A DNA stretch of 64,000 nt from CALKKN01 sp050118555 (GTDB lineage Bacteria > Pseudomonadota > Gammaproteobacteria > Xanthomonadales > SZUA-36): NCBI GenBank assembly GCA_050118555.1, contig JASFKQ010000001.1, positions 11,789 through 75,788 on the forward strand, given 5' to 3'. Every line of letters starts with the position of its first letter. The stretch's first letter is position 1. The translations under genes were made by a program, and so were the position numbers. Positions 17,002 to 25,116 of the stretch are shown here, in pieces. Under the pieces are notes generated by a model, which saw nothing but the letters and a program-made list of their open reading frames with translations, was not told the DNA's origin and did no database searches.

Positions 17002-18510
17002 ATGCCAATGCAAAGAACCATCGCACAGTCGATCCTCGACAACTTCCTGGGCAACGCGGCCGGTTGGTACAAGCTGACCATCGTCGCTTTCCTTCTGGTC
17101 AACCCGCTGGTACTCGCCGTCTTCGGACCATTTCTGGCCGGTTGGTTGCTGGTCGCCGAATTCATTTTCTGCCTCGCCATGGCGCTGAAGTGCTACCCGC
17201 TGCAACCCGGTGGAATGCTGGCCCTGGAAGCGGTCCTGCTCGGCATGACGAGCCCAGCGACCGTCTACCACGAATCCGAAAACAACTTCGCGGTGATCCT
17301 GCTGCTGATCTTCATGGTTGCGGGCATCTTTTTCCTGAAGGACCTCCTACTGTACATCTTCACGAAGATCCTGATCCGGGTGCGTTCGAAGGTACTGCTC
17401 TCACTGATGTTTTCGCTGGTCGCGGCCGTGCTCTCGGCGTTCCTCGACGCACTCACCGTGACGGCGGTTATCATCACCGTCGCGGCGGGACTTTACGCGG
17501 TATACCACAAGGTGACATCCGGCAAGGGATTCGATGACGACCACGACCATGCCGACGACACGGGCATCGGCACCGAAACCAAAGACGACCTGGAACTGTT
17601 CAGGGCGTTCCTGCGCAACCTGATGATGCACGGCGCCGTCGGCACCGCGCTGGGCGGCGTTTGCACCCTCGTTGGCGAACCCCAGAACCTCCTGATCGGC
17701 GAAATTGCAGGTTGGCACTTCGGCGAATTCTTCGTGCGCATGGCGCCGGTGAGCATACCGGTGCTCGTCGTGGGACTGCTGACCTGCATCGCCGTGGAGA
17801 AGTTCCGCATCCTCGGCTACGGGGCGGAGATGCCCCTGGCGGCCCGGCATATCCTTGAGCGCTACGACCAGATAGAAGACGAGAAGCGCACGCAAAGCCA
17901 GCGCGCGGCGCTGATCATGCAGGCCCTGGTGGCGGTGTTCCTGATCGTGGCGCTCGCCTTCCACCTGGCGGAAGTGGGCCTGATCGGCCTGACGGTGATC
18001 GTGCTGGCCACCGCAATGACAGGGATCGTGGAGGAACACCAGCTGGGCCACGCCTTCTCCGAGGCACTGCCGTTCACCGCCCTGCTGGTGGTGTTCTTCG
18101 CCATTGTCGGCGTCATCCACGACCAGCACCTGTTCCAACCGGTCATCGATTTCGTGTTCACGCTGGACCAGCATGCGCAGGTGCCCGTGTTCTTCGTCGC
18201 CAACGGCCTGTTGTCGGCCATTTCCGACAACGTTTTCGTTGCGACGGTATACATCAACGAGGTGTACGCGGCACTCGATGCGGGCGGCATCACGCGCGAG
18301 CATTTCAATCACCTGACCGTGGCCATCAACACTGGTACGAACATTCCCTCGGTGGCGACGCCGAACGGCCAGGCGGCCTTCCTGTTCCTGTTGACGTCGG
18401 CGCTGGCGCCGTTAATCCGTCTCAGCTACGGCCGGATGGTGTTGTTGGCCTTGCCGTACACGATCACCATGACCGCGACCGGCCTGCTCGCCACCATCTT
18501 CCTCCTTTAG
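17002..18510 (+). CDS. nhaB: Na+/H+ antiporter NhaB
   Basis: An inner-membrane electrogenic sodium/proton antiporter for salt and pH homeostasis. It has 502 residues against 513 in E. coli, with about 12 hydrophobic segments. The NhaB-type opening IAQSILDNFLGNAAGWYK and the ion-site regions SAFLDALTVTAVII and LVGEPQNLLIG are visible. An acidic His-rich loop DDDHDHADD lies near residue 176. I start at ATG 17002 (MPMQRT); ATG 17008 is equally possible, and neither has a strong ribosome site. It is divergent from metK. Confidence 0.95.
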   Translation: MPMQRTIAQSILDNFLGNAAGWYKLTIVAFLLVNPLVLAVFGPFLAGWLLVAEFIFCLAMALKCYPLQPGGMLALEAVLLGMTSPATVYHESENNFAVILLLIFMVAGIFFLKDLLLYIFTKILIRVRSKVLLSLMFSLVAAVLSAFLDALTVTAVIITVAAGLYAVYHKVTSGKGFDDDHDHADDTGIGTETKDDLELFRAFLRNLMMHGAVGTALGGVCTLVGEPQNLLIGEIAGWHFGEFFVRMAPVSIPVLVVGLLTCIAVEKFRILGYGAEMPLAARHILERYDQIEDEKRTQSQRAALIMQALVAVFLIVALAFHLAEVGLIGLTVIVLATAMTGIVEEHQLGHAFSEALPFTALLVVFFAIVGVIHDQHLFQPVIDFVFTLDQHAQVPVFFVANGLLSAISDNVFVATVYINEVYAALDAGGITREHFNHLTVAINTGTNIPSVATPNGQAAFLFLLTSALAPLIRLSYGRMVLLALPYTITMTATGLLATIFLL

Positions 18511-18523
18511 GAGCTCCCAAAGG

Positions 18524-18547
18524 GCGTAAACCCGCTCTGCGGGCGAT
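18524..18547 (+). repeat. REP-like unit sharing its core with the repeats at 37.9 kb
   Basis: Shortly after the nhaB stop the sequence CCCGCTCTGCGGGCGATTG (18530-18548) reproduces the core of the palindromic units at 37927-37953 and, inverted, at 38007-38030. The centre folds as CCCGC-TCT-GCGGG. Such short dispersed extragenic palindromes are typical REP sequences of gammaproteobacteria. It directly borders the larger inverted-repeat structures at 18560. Confidence 0.6.
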
Positions 18548-18559
18548 TGCCTACGAGGC

Positions 18560-18664
18560 GACCGGACCGGGTAGTGCCTTTCGGGACACGCTCGAGACAT
18601 CCATGTGCGCTATTAAATCGTTCCCGACGATTTAATGTCCCGAAAGGCACTACCCGGTCCGGTC
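18560..18664. repeat. Perfect 29-bp inverted repeat with nested hairpin
   Basis: Arms 18560-18588 and 18636-18664 are exact reverse complements (left arm begins GACCGGACCGGG, ends TTTCGGGACA). The 47-nt loop contains a second hairpin, ATTAAATCGT (18612-18621) with ACGATTTAAT (18627-18636). No coding sequence is present. The arms have no T-tract, so this is not a simple terminator. It overlaps the next inverted repeat by 5 bp of arm, so the two structures cannot both form fully. Confidence 0.85.
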
Positions 18665-18820
18665 TCTACACTTCCAGCAAATGAAGAAAAAACCTTGCGG
18701 GGAGTACTCACAACCGGGCTCGCGCCACAGGTAGTCAGCAGGGGGCCAGGGTACCCCCTTGACGGACATTAGCCTGTCGGGAACAGGCTCATAGCGCACA
18801 TGGATGTCTCGAGCGTGTCC
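18584..18820. repeat. Perfect 30-bp inverted repeat overlapping the 29-bp one
   Basis: Arms 18584-18613 and 18791-18820 are exact reverse complements (left arm begins GGACACGCTCGAGACATCC). Between them lie the right arm of the first repeat and a hairpin AGCCTGT/ACAGGCT (18771-18789). A third, slightly imperfect pair, roughly 18739-18755 with 18830-18846 (AGGGTACC/GGTACCCT core), encloses part of the same tract. The whole 18524-18846 stretch is non-coding and looks like inserted or rearranged dispersed repeats. Confidence 0.85.
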
Positions 18821-18930
18821 GGCGAGGAGGTACCCTGCCCCCCTGCGATCGAAGCCCCCTGATGGCAGTCGCGAGCAGAGAGATTTTGTACCGGATGGGT
18901 GCTTCCGAGTGTTCCCGGTTTGCAGGTGTC

Positions 18931-19206
18931 TCAGCGGAAAATAAGCCAGGTAAGGTAGACCAGCAGGAAGAAAATTACCGGCAGGATGACCACCATCGAC
19001 TTGCGCGCACCCGCCATCAGGTTCGCGCTGGTCTCCTGGATCTTCTCGGCGCGGTCGTTGATTTTTTCCGCCCGCTCGAACTGCGTGCGTGCCAGATCCA
19101 GTTGTTCGCGCTGGAGCTTCAGCGCCTGCTGCTGGCCTTCCAGCAGCTTTTCCTGCGCTTCACCGATCCTGCGCAGCGAGTCGAGAACCTCCTCGTCGTG
19201 AGTCAT
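18931..19206 (-). CDS. Small coiled-coil protein with C-terminal membrane anchor
   Basis: A 91-residue protein. Residues about 5-65 are charged and heptad-like (LRRIGEAQEKLLEGQQQALK, FERAEKINDRAEKIQ), predicting a coiled coil. Residues about 70-90 are one hydrophobic segment (MVVILPVIFFLLVYLTWLIF) ending in Arg. That suggests a tail-anchored cytosolic rod at the inner membrane. It follows gloA by 15 bp on the same strand and is probably co-transcribed. No family recognised. Confidence 0.7.
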   Translation of the reverse strand: MTHDEEVLDSLRRIGEAQEKLLEGQQQALKLQREQLDLARTQFERAEKINDRAEKIQETSANLMAGARKSMVVILPVIFFLLVYLTWLIFR

Positions 19207-19221
19207 GGCATTGCGCCCCCG

Positions 19222-19641
19222 TCACCAGCTCCCGGTATTGTCCATTGACGCCCAGGGTTCCTTCGGTGGCAGCGCCTCACCGCGCTGGAGCAGTTCAATG
19301 GATATCCCGTCGGGCGACCGGACGAAAGCCATGTGGCCATCCCGCGGCGGCCGGTTGATGGTGACGCCACCATCCATCAGTCGCTGACAGGCTTCGTAGA
19401 TATCATCCACCGCGTATGCCAGGTGGCCGAAATTGCGACCGCCGTCATAATCCTCAGGGTCCCAGTTGTAGGTCAGTTCAACCTGGGCATCCTCGTCGCC
19501 GGGGGCCGCCAGGAACACCAGCGTGAATCGCCCCTGCGGCACGTCCTTCCGATGAAGCTCCGCGAGCCCCAGCTTGTTGCAGTAGAAATCCAGGGACTTG
19601 TCCAGGTCCGAAACGCGGACCATCGTGTGCAGATATTTCAT
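19222..19641 (-). CDS. gloA: Lactoylglutathione lyase (glyoxalase I)
   Basis: Isomerises the methylglyoxal-glutathione hemithioacetal to S-lactoylglutathione, the first detoxification step. It has 139 residues (family about 135) in two VOC modules. The four metal ligands are in place: H5 (YLHTMVRV), E55 (QVELTYNW), H73 (FGHLAYAV) and E116 (GISIELLQ). The opening RVSDLDKSLDFYCNKLGL is characteristic. The presence of gshB elsewhere in the window means glutathione is available. It precedes the small coiled-coil gene. Confidence 0.96.
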   Translation of the reverse strand: MKYLHTMVRVSDLDKSLDFYCNKLGLAELHRKDVPQGRFTLVFLAAPGDEDAQVELTYNWDPEDYDGGRNFGHLAYAVDDIYEACQRLMDGGVTINRPPRDGHMAFVRSPDGISIELLQRGEALPPKEPWASMDNTGSW

Positions 19642-19701
19642 GATTCACCTCCGGGGTTTACGATAGGAGGCCGTGGCCCGCAACGCAATGCATTTCTTAC
19701 C

Positions 19702-20097
19702 GTGACCGACCCCGTCGACAAGGAATCCCGCAGCCCCCGCACCATCCTCCTTCGGGATGCCGCCGTGTTCCAGTTGAAGCTGGTGGCCGACGGGCTCCGG
19801 GACGCCATCCTGATACCCCTGTCCCTGGTCGCCGCACTGATCGGAGTACTGCGGGGCGGCGAAGACTGCGCCCGCGAATACCATCGCGTTATCAAGATGG
19901 GCCGACGGAGCGAACGCTGGATCAATCTTTTCGGGCAAGAACGCCCACTCGGCCGCAAACATCCCGCGGGCTCCATGGACACGATCCTGGAGACGGTCGA
20001 GTCCGCCGTCACCGAACAGTACCGGAAGGGCAAGTCCAGGGGCGCCTCCCCCGAACCCGGATCTGGGATGGACAGGGACGACAGCGGTTCAGCGTAA
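19702..20097 (+). CDS. Hypothetical protein with a membrane-embedded hydrophobic segment
   Basis: A 131-residue protein starting at GTG 19702 (MTDPVDKES), divergent from gloA. Residues about 23-52 contain one hydrophobic stretch (AILIPLSLVAALIGVL) flanked by charges. The rest is soluble, with EYHRVIKMGRRSERWINLFG and a polar Ser/Gly/Asp-rich C terminus. I do not recognise the family. The reading frame continues upstream over gloA, but nothing there looks coding. Overlap with the antisense frame makes this call moderate. Confidence 0.6.
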   Translation: MTDPVDKESRSPRTILLRDAAVFQLKLVADGLRDAILIPLSLVAALIGVLRGGEDCAREYHRVIKMGRRSERWINLFGQERPLGRKHPAGSMDTILETVESAVTEQYRKGKSRGASPEPGSGMDRDDSGSA

Positions 20098-20117
20098 CGC
20101 AGGGACCCGGCTTCAGG

Positions 20118-20552
20118 TCAATAGGAGCCGGAAATGTAGCTCGACAATTGTTCGACCTCGGCCTCTTTTGCCATCAACATATGCTTGACGAGATCGCCGA
20201 GCGACACGATTCCCACCATGGTGTTGCCCTCCATCACCACGAGGTGGCGGCAGCGGCGTTCGGTCATCGTTTCCATCGCCGCACGGCTCGAATCCCCGGG
20301 GCTTACGGTGATGAGGGGCGAAGACATCACCTGCTCAACGCTGGTTTCCTTCGACGAATGGCCCTGCAGCGCAATTTTCTTCAGATAGTCGCGCTCGGTG
20401 AAGATTCCGGCAGGCTGGCCGTCGCGTTCGATCACGATCGCGCCGATGTTGGCGCCCGACATCACCCCGATCGCGTCGATGACGGGGGTGCCGACGTCGA
20501 CCGTCACCACCGAGCCGCCTTTTTTCGAAAGAATATCCTGGATCGTGGGCAT
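20118..20552 (-). CDS. Two-CBS-domain protein
   Basis: A 144-residue cytosolic protein made of a CBS pair. The first domain covers about residues 15-65 (TPVIDAIGVMSGANIGAIVI, GIFTERDYLKKIA) and the second about 75-130 (MSSPLITVSPGDSSRAAMET, MVGIVSLGDLVKHML). Such stand-alone pairs bind adenosyl ligands such as AMP, ATP or SAM and act as energy sensors or as partners of other proteins. The partner is unknown. Confidence 0.9.
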   Translation of the reverse strand: MPTIQDILSKKGGSVVTVDVGTPVIDAIGVMSGANIGAIVIERDGQPAGIFTERDYLKKIALQGHSSKETSVEQVMSSPLITVSPGDSSRAAMETMTERRCRHLVVMEGNTMVGIVSLGDLVKHMLMAKEAEVEQLSSYISGSY

Positions 20553-20619
20553 GTACGGTCTCCTGGCTGCGTAATCAGCCTTATTCTAGACCGCCACGGA
20601 AAAAAAGTGGAAACCAATC

Positions 20620-20901
20620 CTATTTTTCTTCCCGCCGGGATACCACCGTGTACTCGGCGTCGATGACATCATCCTCGCCCTGGCGACCGGAGCCCGCCGA
20701 CCTTCCGCCACGCCGCATCTTTCGGCGCAGCCAGGCCATGCGCAGCCACAAAACCAGCCAGGCGATGATCCCGACGCCAACCAGGACGGCCAGCACGAAC
20801 AGACCAAAGAAAAAAGCGCCGACCAAAGCCAGCACGGCCAGGACGCCGGCCAGTAACCGGACCAAGGGGTTCATCGGTGGTGGTTCCAGAAGAAAAGGCA
20901 T
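20620..20901 (-). CDS. Small inner-membrane protein with basic tail
   Basis: A 93-residue protein with two closely spaced hydrophobic helices (about residues 13-32 and 34-53). A strongly basic stretch follows (RMAWLRRKMRRGGR), then an acidic C terminus ending YTVVSRREEK. It sits 16 bp downstream of the SLC13/RCK permease on the same strand. Start at ATG 20901 has GGAG 10 nt upstream; ATG 20874 (MNPLVRLL) is an equally natural start. No family recognised. Confidence 0.65.
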   Translation of the reverse strand: MPFLLEPPPMNPLVRLLAGVLAVLALVGAFFFGLFVLAVLVGVGIIAWLVLWLRMAWLRRKMRRGGRSAGSGRQGEDDVIDAEYTVVSRREEK

Positions 20902-20917
20902 CTCCGGGCAGCTCCGT

Positions 20918-22762
20918 TCAGGCCTCGAATACCAGGTTGACCATGACCAGCATAACGATAATGAAGATCAGGCTCATCGGGGTTCCCGCCCGGATGAAGT
21001 CCGCCACCCGGTAACCGCCGGGTCCCATGATCAGGGCGTTGACCTGGTGCGTGGGCAGGATGAAGGCGTTGGACGTTGAAAGCGCCACGATCAGGGCGTA
21101 CATGGCGGGGTTCGCACCCGTCGCGAACGCGATGCTGACCGCGATCGGAACGAGGATGGTCGTGGCCCCCACGTTGGACATGACCAGCGTAAACACCGTG
21201 GACAGCAGCGCCAGCGCCACCTGGATGGCGATTTCCGGCACGTCCCCAAGGATCATCATCAGTTCCTGCGCGATCCATGCGGCCGTGCCGGTCCGCTCCA
21301 TCGCCTGTCCCAGTGGGATCAGGCTCGCCAGCAGGAACACGGTTTTCCAACTCACCGCGCCATAGGCTTCGTCGATGCTCAGCACACCGGTCAGCACCAT
21401 GCCCACGGCGCCCACCAACAGGGCGATGGACAGGCGGAAGTCGGTAAACACGATCATGCTGATGGAAATTGCAAAGAAGATCAGCGCATGCCCCACTTTC
21501 TGCGGTCTTTGCTCTTCCTTGGGAACGTCGGTCGCTACGATGAAATCGCGCTCCCGAGCCACGGCCGACAGGTCGCGCCACGTACTGTGGGAAACCAGGC
21601 AGTCCCCGGTCTCCAGCACGATGTCACGAATACCTTCCTTCAGCGCCTCGCCTTGCCTGTTGATGGCCAGCACGCTGATACCGTAGCGGGTCCGCAACCG
21701 GACCTCGCCCACGGTCTGCCCAACCAGCCGGGACCCCGGGGGAATAACCACTTCCGAGATTCCCGCGCGGCTGGGATTGAACAGCGGGCCGAAAGTGCGC
21801 AGGCGCGGCTGCACGCGACACTGGTTGGCCAGCGCGAAACGTCCGACCCGATTGCGCGTGCCCATCACACCGAGGATGGTGCCCACCCAGATCATTTCGT
21901 CGGAGGGAGGCGCCAGCCGTGGCTCATCGGTGTTGCGGATCGCCAGAAGCAATGGCGCGCCGGGCAGCTGTTCCGCCTCACTGATGTTCATGCCGACCAG
22001 CGGGCTGTCCACGGTGACCAGCAGTTCGTAGACATCACCCTTGATGCCATACACGTCCGCGAAGTAACTCTTGGTGCGCGCCGGCGCCCCGGTGGATTTT
22101 TCCTTCGGCGCGGGCAACACGAAGCGCGAAGCGACCAGGAAGTAGATGATGCCGGATGCAAGCAGGGCCAGGCCGACCAACGTGACGTCGAACAGGTGAA
22201 AGGTCTCCAGCACTGGCACACCCGGAGGCAGCGATTGGTTTGCGCTATCGATCAGATCGTTGAGGAGGATCAGGGGAGAGGAGCCGACCAAGGTGATGGT
22301 GCCGCCCAGAATTGCGCAGAACCCCATCGGCATGAGCAGCCGGGACAGGGGAATCTGCGTGCGTACCGAGACCCGGGACATCACCGGCATGAACAGCGCC
22401 GTGGCTCCGACGTTCTGCATCATGCTCGAGATGACCCCGACGGTGACTGAGACCAGTGGCATGATCCGGGCCACGCTGTTGCCGCCGATCTTCAGAATCC
22501 ACGCAGACACGACGGTCATCACACCCGTTCGGTCCAGGCCGGCGCCGAGGATCATGACCGCGATGATCGAGATCACTGCGTTGGACGCGAAGCCATTGAA
22601 GAGTTCACTGGCGGGAACCAGGCCGAGCACACCGATCACCACCATCACGAGCAGGGCGGCGACGTCGACCCGGACCAGTTCGGAGACGAACAGGCCGATG
22701 GTGGCGCTGAGCACGACCAGCACCAGCATCATGTCACCTGTCAGAGTCAGTCCGGCTTCCAT
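20918..22762 (-). CDS. SLC13-family permease with tandem RCK_C (TrkA-C) domains
   Basis: A 614-residue inner-membrane transporter of the divalent anion:Na+ symporter type, possibly for sulfate or dicarboxylates. Two membrane halves (about residues 10-200 and 410-610) flank a cytosolic block with two TrkA_C domains (about 220-390, e.g. LVTVDSPLVGMNISEAEQ and VVIPPGSRLVGQTVGEVRLR). Repeat motifs are MMQNVGATALFMPV in half one and VMSNVGATTILVPI in half two, the pseudo-symmetric substrate sites. A paralogue of nearly the same length is encoded at 59261. Confidence 0.93.
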   Translation of the reverse strand: MEAGLTLTGDMMLVLVVLSATIGLFVSELVRVDVAALLVMVVIGVLGLVPASELFNGFASNAVISIIAVMILGAGLDRTGVMTVVSAWILKIGGNSVARIMPLVSVTVGVISSMMQNVGATALFMPVMSRVSVRTQIPLSRLLMPMGFCAILGGTITLVGSSPLILLNDLIDSANQSLPPGVPVLETFHLFDVTLVGLALLASGIIYFLVASRFVLPAPKEKSTGAPARTKSYFADVYGIKGDVYELLVTVDSPLVGMNISEAEQLPGAPLLLAIRNTDEPRLAPPSDEMIWVGTILGVMGTRNRVGRFALANQCRVQPRLRTFGPLFNPSRAGISEVVIPPGSRLVGQTVGEVRLRTRYGISVLAINRQGEALKEGIRDIVLETGDCLVSHSTWRDLSAVARERDFIVATDVPKEEQRPQKVGHALIFFAISISMIVFTDFRLSIALLVGAVGMVLTGVLSIDEAYGAVSWKTVFLLASLIPLGQAMERTGTAAWIAQELMMILGDVPEIAIQVALALLSTVFTLVMSNVGATTILVPIAVSIAFATGANPAMYALIVALSTSNAFILPTHQVNALIMGPGGYRVADFIRAGTPMSLIFIIVMLVMVNLVFEA

Positions 22763-22776
22763 CGTCCGTCCGGCGC

Positions 22777-23502
22777 TCAGAGCGGCCTGCGCCGAAACAG
22801 CAGGTCGCTGACTTCGTGGCCCAGGCGCTCACCGCGGCGTTCGTACTTGGTCCGGGGGCGCCACTCGGGGCGTTCGCAATACGTTCCGTCCGGCGACAGG
22901 TTCTCGAATTCCGCGGAGCCGTTCATCACCTCCAGGGCGTACTCGGCATACGGGTGCCAGTCGGTCGCCATGTGCACTATGGCCCCGGCCCGCAGTTTGC
23001 GCGCCAACAGCCGCATGAACGCCGGCTGGATGATCCTGCGCTTGTGATGCCGCTTCTTGGGCCAGGGATCGGGGAAGAACAGCCGGACGCCGGCCAGCGA
23101 ATGGTCCGGGATGCGCTGCTCGAGAAACTCCACCGCGTCATGGCATACGACGCGCACATTGCGGATCGATTCCCGCGCCAGCGCGAGCAGCAGGTGGCCG
23201 ACGCCTGGCGGGTGTACTTCCACGCCCAGGAAATTCTGTTCCGGGTGTTCCCGGGCCGTGCGCCAGGTCGCTTCGCCATTGCCAAAGCCGATTTCCAGGA
23301 TCACCGGGTGTGCGTCGCCGAACAGCGCCGTCAGGTCCAGGACCCCACCGGCGCCTTCGACGCCCCACACCGGCCAGAGTTCTTCCAGCGCCCGCTTTTG
23401 GCCATCGGTCAGCCTTCCGGCCCGCAACACGTAGCTCCGAACCGGGCGCCGGGCGCCCCGCTGGGGGGAGTCGTTGGACGGATGCTGGGCGGGTTCCTTC
23501 AT
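22777..23502 (-). CDS. trmB: tRNA (guanine-N7-)-methyltransferase
   Basis: Methylates N7 of G46 in the tRNA variable loop using SAM. It has 241 residues, the family length, starting at ATG 23502. SAM-binding motif EIGFGNGEA, catalytic region FPDPWPKKRHHKRRI, HMATDWHPYAEY and the C-terminal TKYERRGERLGH signature are all present. The frame stays open far upstream but that part is antisense to yqgE and ruvX and not coding. It is divergent from yqgE across 63 bp. Confidence 0.96.
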   Translation of the reverse strand: MKEPAQHPSNDSPQRGARRPVRSYVLRAGRLTDGQKRALEELWPVWGVEGAGGVLDLTALFGDAHPVILEIGFGNGEATWRTAREHPEQNFLGVEVHPPGVGHLLLALARESIRNVRVVCHDAVEFLEQRIPDHSLAGVRLFFPDPWPKKRHHKRRIIQPAFMRLLARKLRAGAIVHMATDWHPYAEYALEVMNGSAEFENLSPDGTYCERPEWRPRTKYERRGERLGHEVSDLLFRRRPL

Positions 23503-23565
23503 TCTGCGAACATTGTACCAATGTGGCACTTGAAAAATGTGCCGAGAGCGCCCAATCTGAACGCC

Positions 23566-24147
23566 ATGACGGACGCAAGCGATCGGACAAACCCCGGTTT
23601 CCTCGACCGGCAGATGCTCATTGCGATGCCGGGCATGGTGGACGAAAACTTCGCGGGCAGCGTGACCCTCCTCTGCCAGCACAACGATGCCGGTGCCATA
23701 GGAATCACCATTAACCGCCTCTCCGACTATACGCTCGGGGAGATTTTCTCCCAGCTCAACCTGGAGTGTGGCGACGAGCAGATTCGCCAACGCCCGGTGC
23801 TGGAAGGCGGCCCGGTGGCTCCGGACCGTGGCTTTGTGCTGCACAGTCCGCACGAGGGCTACGAATCGAGCCTCGAAATCGGAGACGACATCATGGTTAC
23901 CACCTCGCGCGACGTGCTCGCAGACATCGCCGCGGGTAGCGGGCCGAACAAGTTTCTGGTTGCCCTGGGCTACGCGGGTTGGGGCGGCGGCCAATTGGAA
24001 GGCGAGATGCTCGCGAACGCCTGGCTTTCCGTGGCTGCAGATACCGACATCGTCTTCGACCTGCCGGTGCCCAACCGCTTTGATGAAGCGCTTGGCCGGC
24101 TTGGCATCAAAGTGGACCGGCTGCATTCGGAAGCCGGGCACGCCTGA
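23566..24147 (+). CDS. YqgE/AlgH family protein
   Basis: A 193-residue protein of the UPF0301 (YqgE/AlgH) family, biochemical role unresolved. Family features are FLDRQMLIAMPGMVDENFAG at the N terminus, AGAIGITINRLSDYTLG, and LVALGYAGWGGGQLEGEM. The start ATG 23566 gives the expected length; ATG 23521 is also in frame. It is followed 15 bp later by ruvX, the conserved yqgE-yqgF order of gammaproteobacteria. Confidence 0.94.
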   Translation: MTDASDRTNPGFLDRQMLIAMPGMVDENFAGSVTLLCQHNDAGAIGITINRLSDYTLGEIFSQLNLECGDEQIRQRPVLEGGPVAPDRGFVLHSPHEGYESSLEIGDDIMVTTSRDVLADIAAGSGPNKFLVALGYAGWGGGQLEGEMLANAWLSVAADTDIVFDLPVPNRFDEALGRLGIKVDRLHSEAGHA

Positions 24148-24162
24148 GGCCGGTTGGCGGCC

Positions 24163-24606
24163 ATGGCCGGCACCCGGGCCGCCGATGGCTGCATTCTCGG
24201 TTTTGACTTCGGTGTACGCCGTATCGGCGTGGCCGTGGGCCAGCGAACGACCCGCACCGCAAGCAGCCTCGAAACCGTTTCCAACGGCCGCGACCCGGAT
24301 TGGGACGCGCTGGACCGGCTCGTGCGGGACTGGAGACCGCGGCAGCTGCTGGTCGGCCTGCCCGTGAACGCAGAAGGAGAGGAAACCGACATGTCCCGGG
24401 CCGCCCGCCGTTTTGGCGAATCGCTCCGTGAGCGATACGGGCTGGACGTGTCCTATGCCGATGAACGGTTGAGTTCCCGCGCCGCGGAAGGGCGCTTTGC
24501 CGAACTGCGGGCATCCGGCACCCTGCGAAGGAAGCACGCGCGTCGACTGGACGCCATGGCTGCACAGATCATCCTGGAGAGCTGGTTGGAATCCCACAGT
24601 GTCTGA
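24163..24606 (+). CDS. ruvX: Holliday junction resolvase-like RNase RuvX (YqgF)
   Basis: An RNase H-fold nuclease implicated in 5' processing of pre-16S rRNA. It has 147 residues. Active-site Asp residues are in GFDFGVRRIGVAVG near the N terminus and ADERLSSRAAE in the middle; a third is in RRLDAMAAQIIL. ATG 24163 is preferred over the in-frame TTG 24154. Its stop overlaps the GTG that once started pyrB, the usual coupled arrangement. Confidence 0.94.
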   Translation: MAGTRAADGCILGFDFGVRRIGVAVGQRTTRTASSLETVSNGRDPDWDALDRLVRDWRPRQLLVGLPVNAEGEETDMSRAARRFGESLRERYGLDVSYADERLSSRAAEGRFAELRASGTLRRKHARRLDAMAAQIILESWLESHSV

Positions 24607-25098
24607 CCCCTTATTCACTGCACGGACGTCAGCGACTGCAATCGCCCGCAACTGGCCCAACTGCTCCAACTGGCGCACAGCATTTCACAGGACATCCGGG
24701 CGTTCGAGAACACGCGCACCGGGCGCATGCTGGTCAACCTGGTCTACGAGGCGAGCACCCGCACCCGCGCCTCCTTCGAAGCGGCTGCCAGGCGGTTGGG
24801 CATGCTGGGTATCGGGGAAATTTGCCTGGCCGGCCCGGCGGAGTTCATGCCCGGCGATGGCGCGACAGGCGGAACGCGGGTGTACGACAACCTGGACGAG
24901 GCGGTCCGTGGCGCCAATGCGATCATGATGCTGCGTATCCAGAAAGAGCGGATTTCCGGCCTTCACATTCCGAGTGCCGACGAGTATCACCGGGACCGGG
25001 GTCTTAACGCCGAGCGGCTGGCGCTGGCGGCGCCGGGCTGCTACGTGCTGCGCGCCCGCATGGCGCTGATGCTGACCCTGACGCGGGCCCAAGTCTGA
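24599..25098 (+). pseudogene. pyrB: Decayed aspartate carbamoyltransferase (pyrB remnant)
   Basis: The original GTG start (24599) overlaps ruvX and reads SDPLF. The frame then shifts near 24616, where TDVSD and QLAQLLQLAHSI continue in frame 1 after a stop. The carbamoyl-phosphate loop survives as STRTRASFE. RLG (about 24800) then joins directly to LGIGEICLAGPAEFMPGDG, skipping roughly 100 residues including the central catalytic region. The aspartate-domain part VMMLRIQKER and PSADEYHRD is followed at about 25050 by a second in-frame join to the C-terminal ARMALMLTLTRA, losing the MHPGPxNRG motif. Only about 165 codons of an expected 310-335 remain. Confidence 0.85.
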
Positions 25099-25116
25099 TA
25101 TCACGGCCCGTAACCC

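Noticed and set aside
18560..18664. The 29-bp inverted repeat as the nhaB transcription terminator
   Set aside because: A 47-nt loop, no T-tract and overlap with a second inverted repeat make a repeat element more likely than a dedicated terminator.
23503..24678. Upstream in-frame extension of trmB giving a 633-residue protein
   Set aside because: The extension is antisense to yqgE and ruvX, and the TrmB family starts at 23502.
24727..25098. Treating the pyrB remnant as an intact small gene starting at ATG 24727
   Set aside because: It begins inside the carbamoyl-phosphate domain, and two deletion joins remove the active site; it is better explained as decay.
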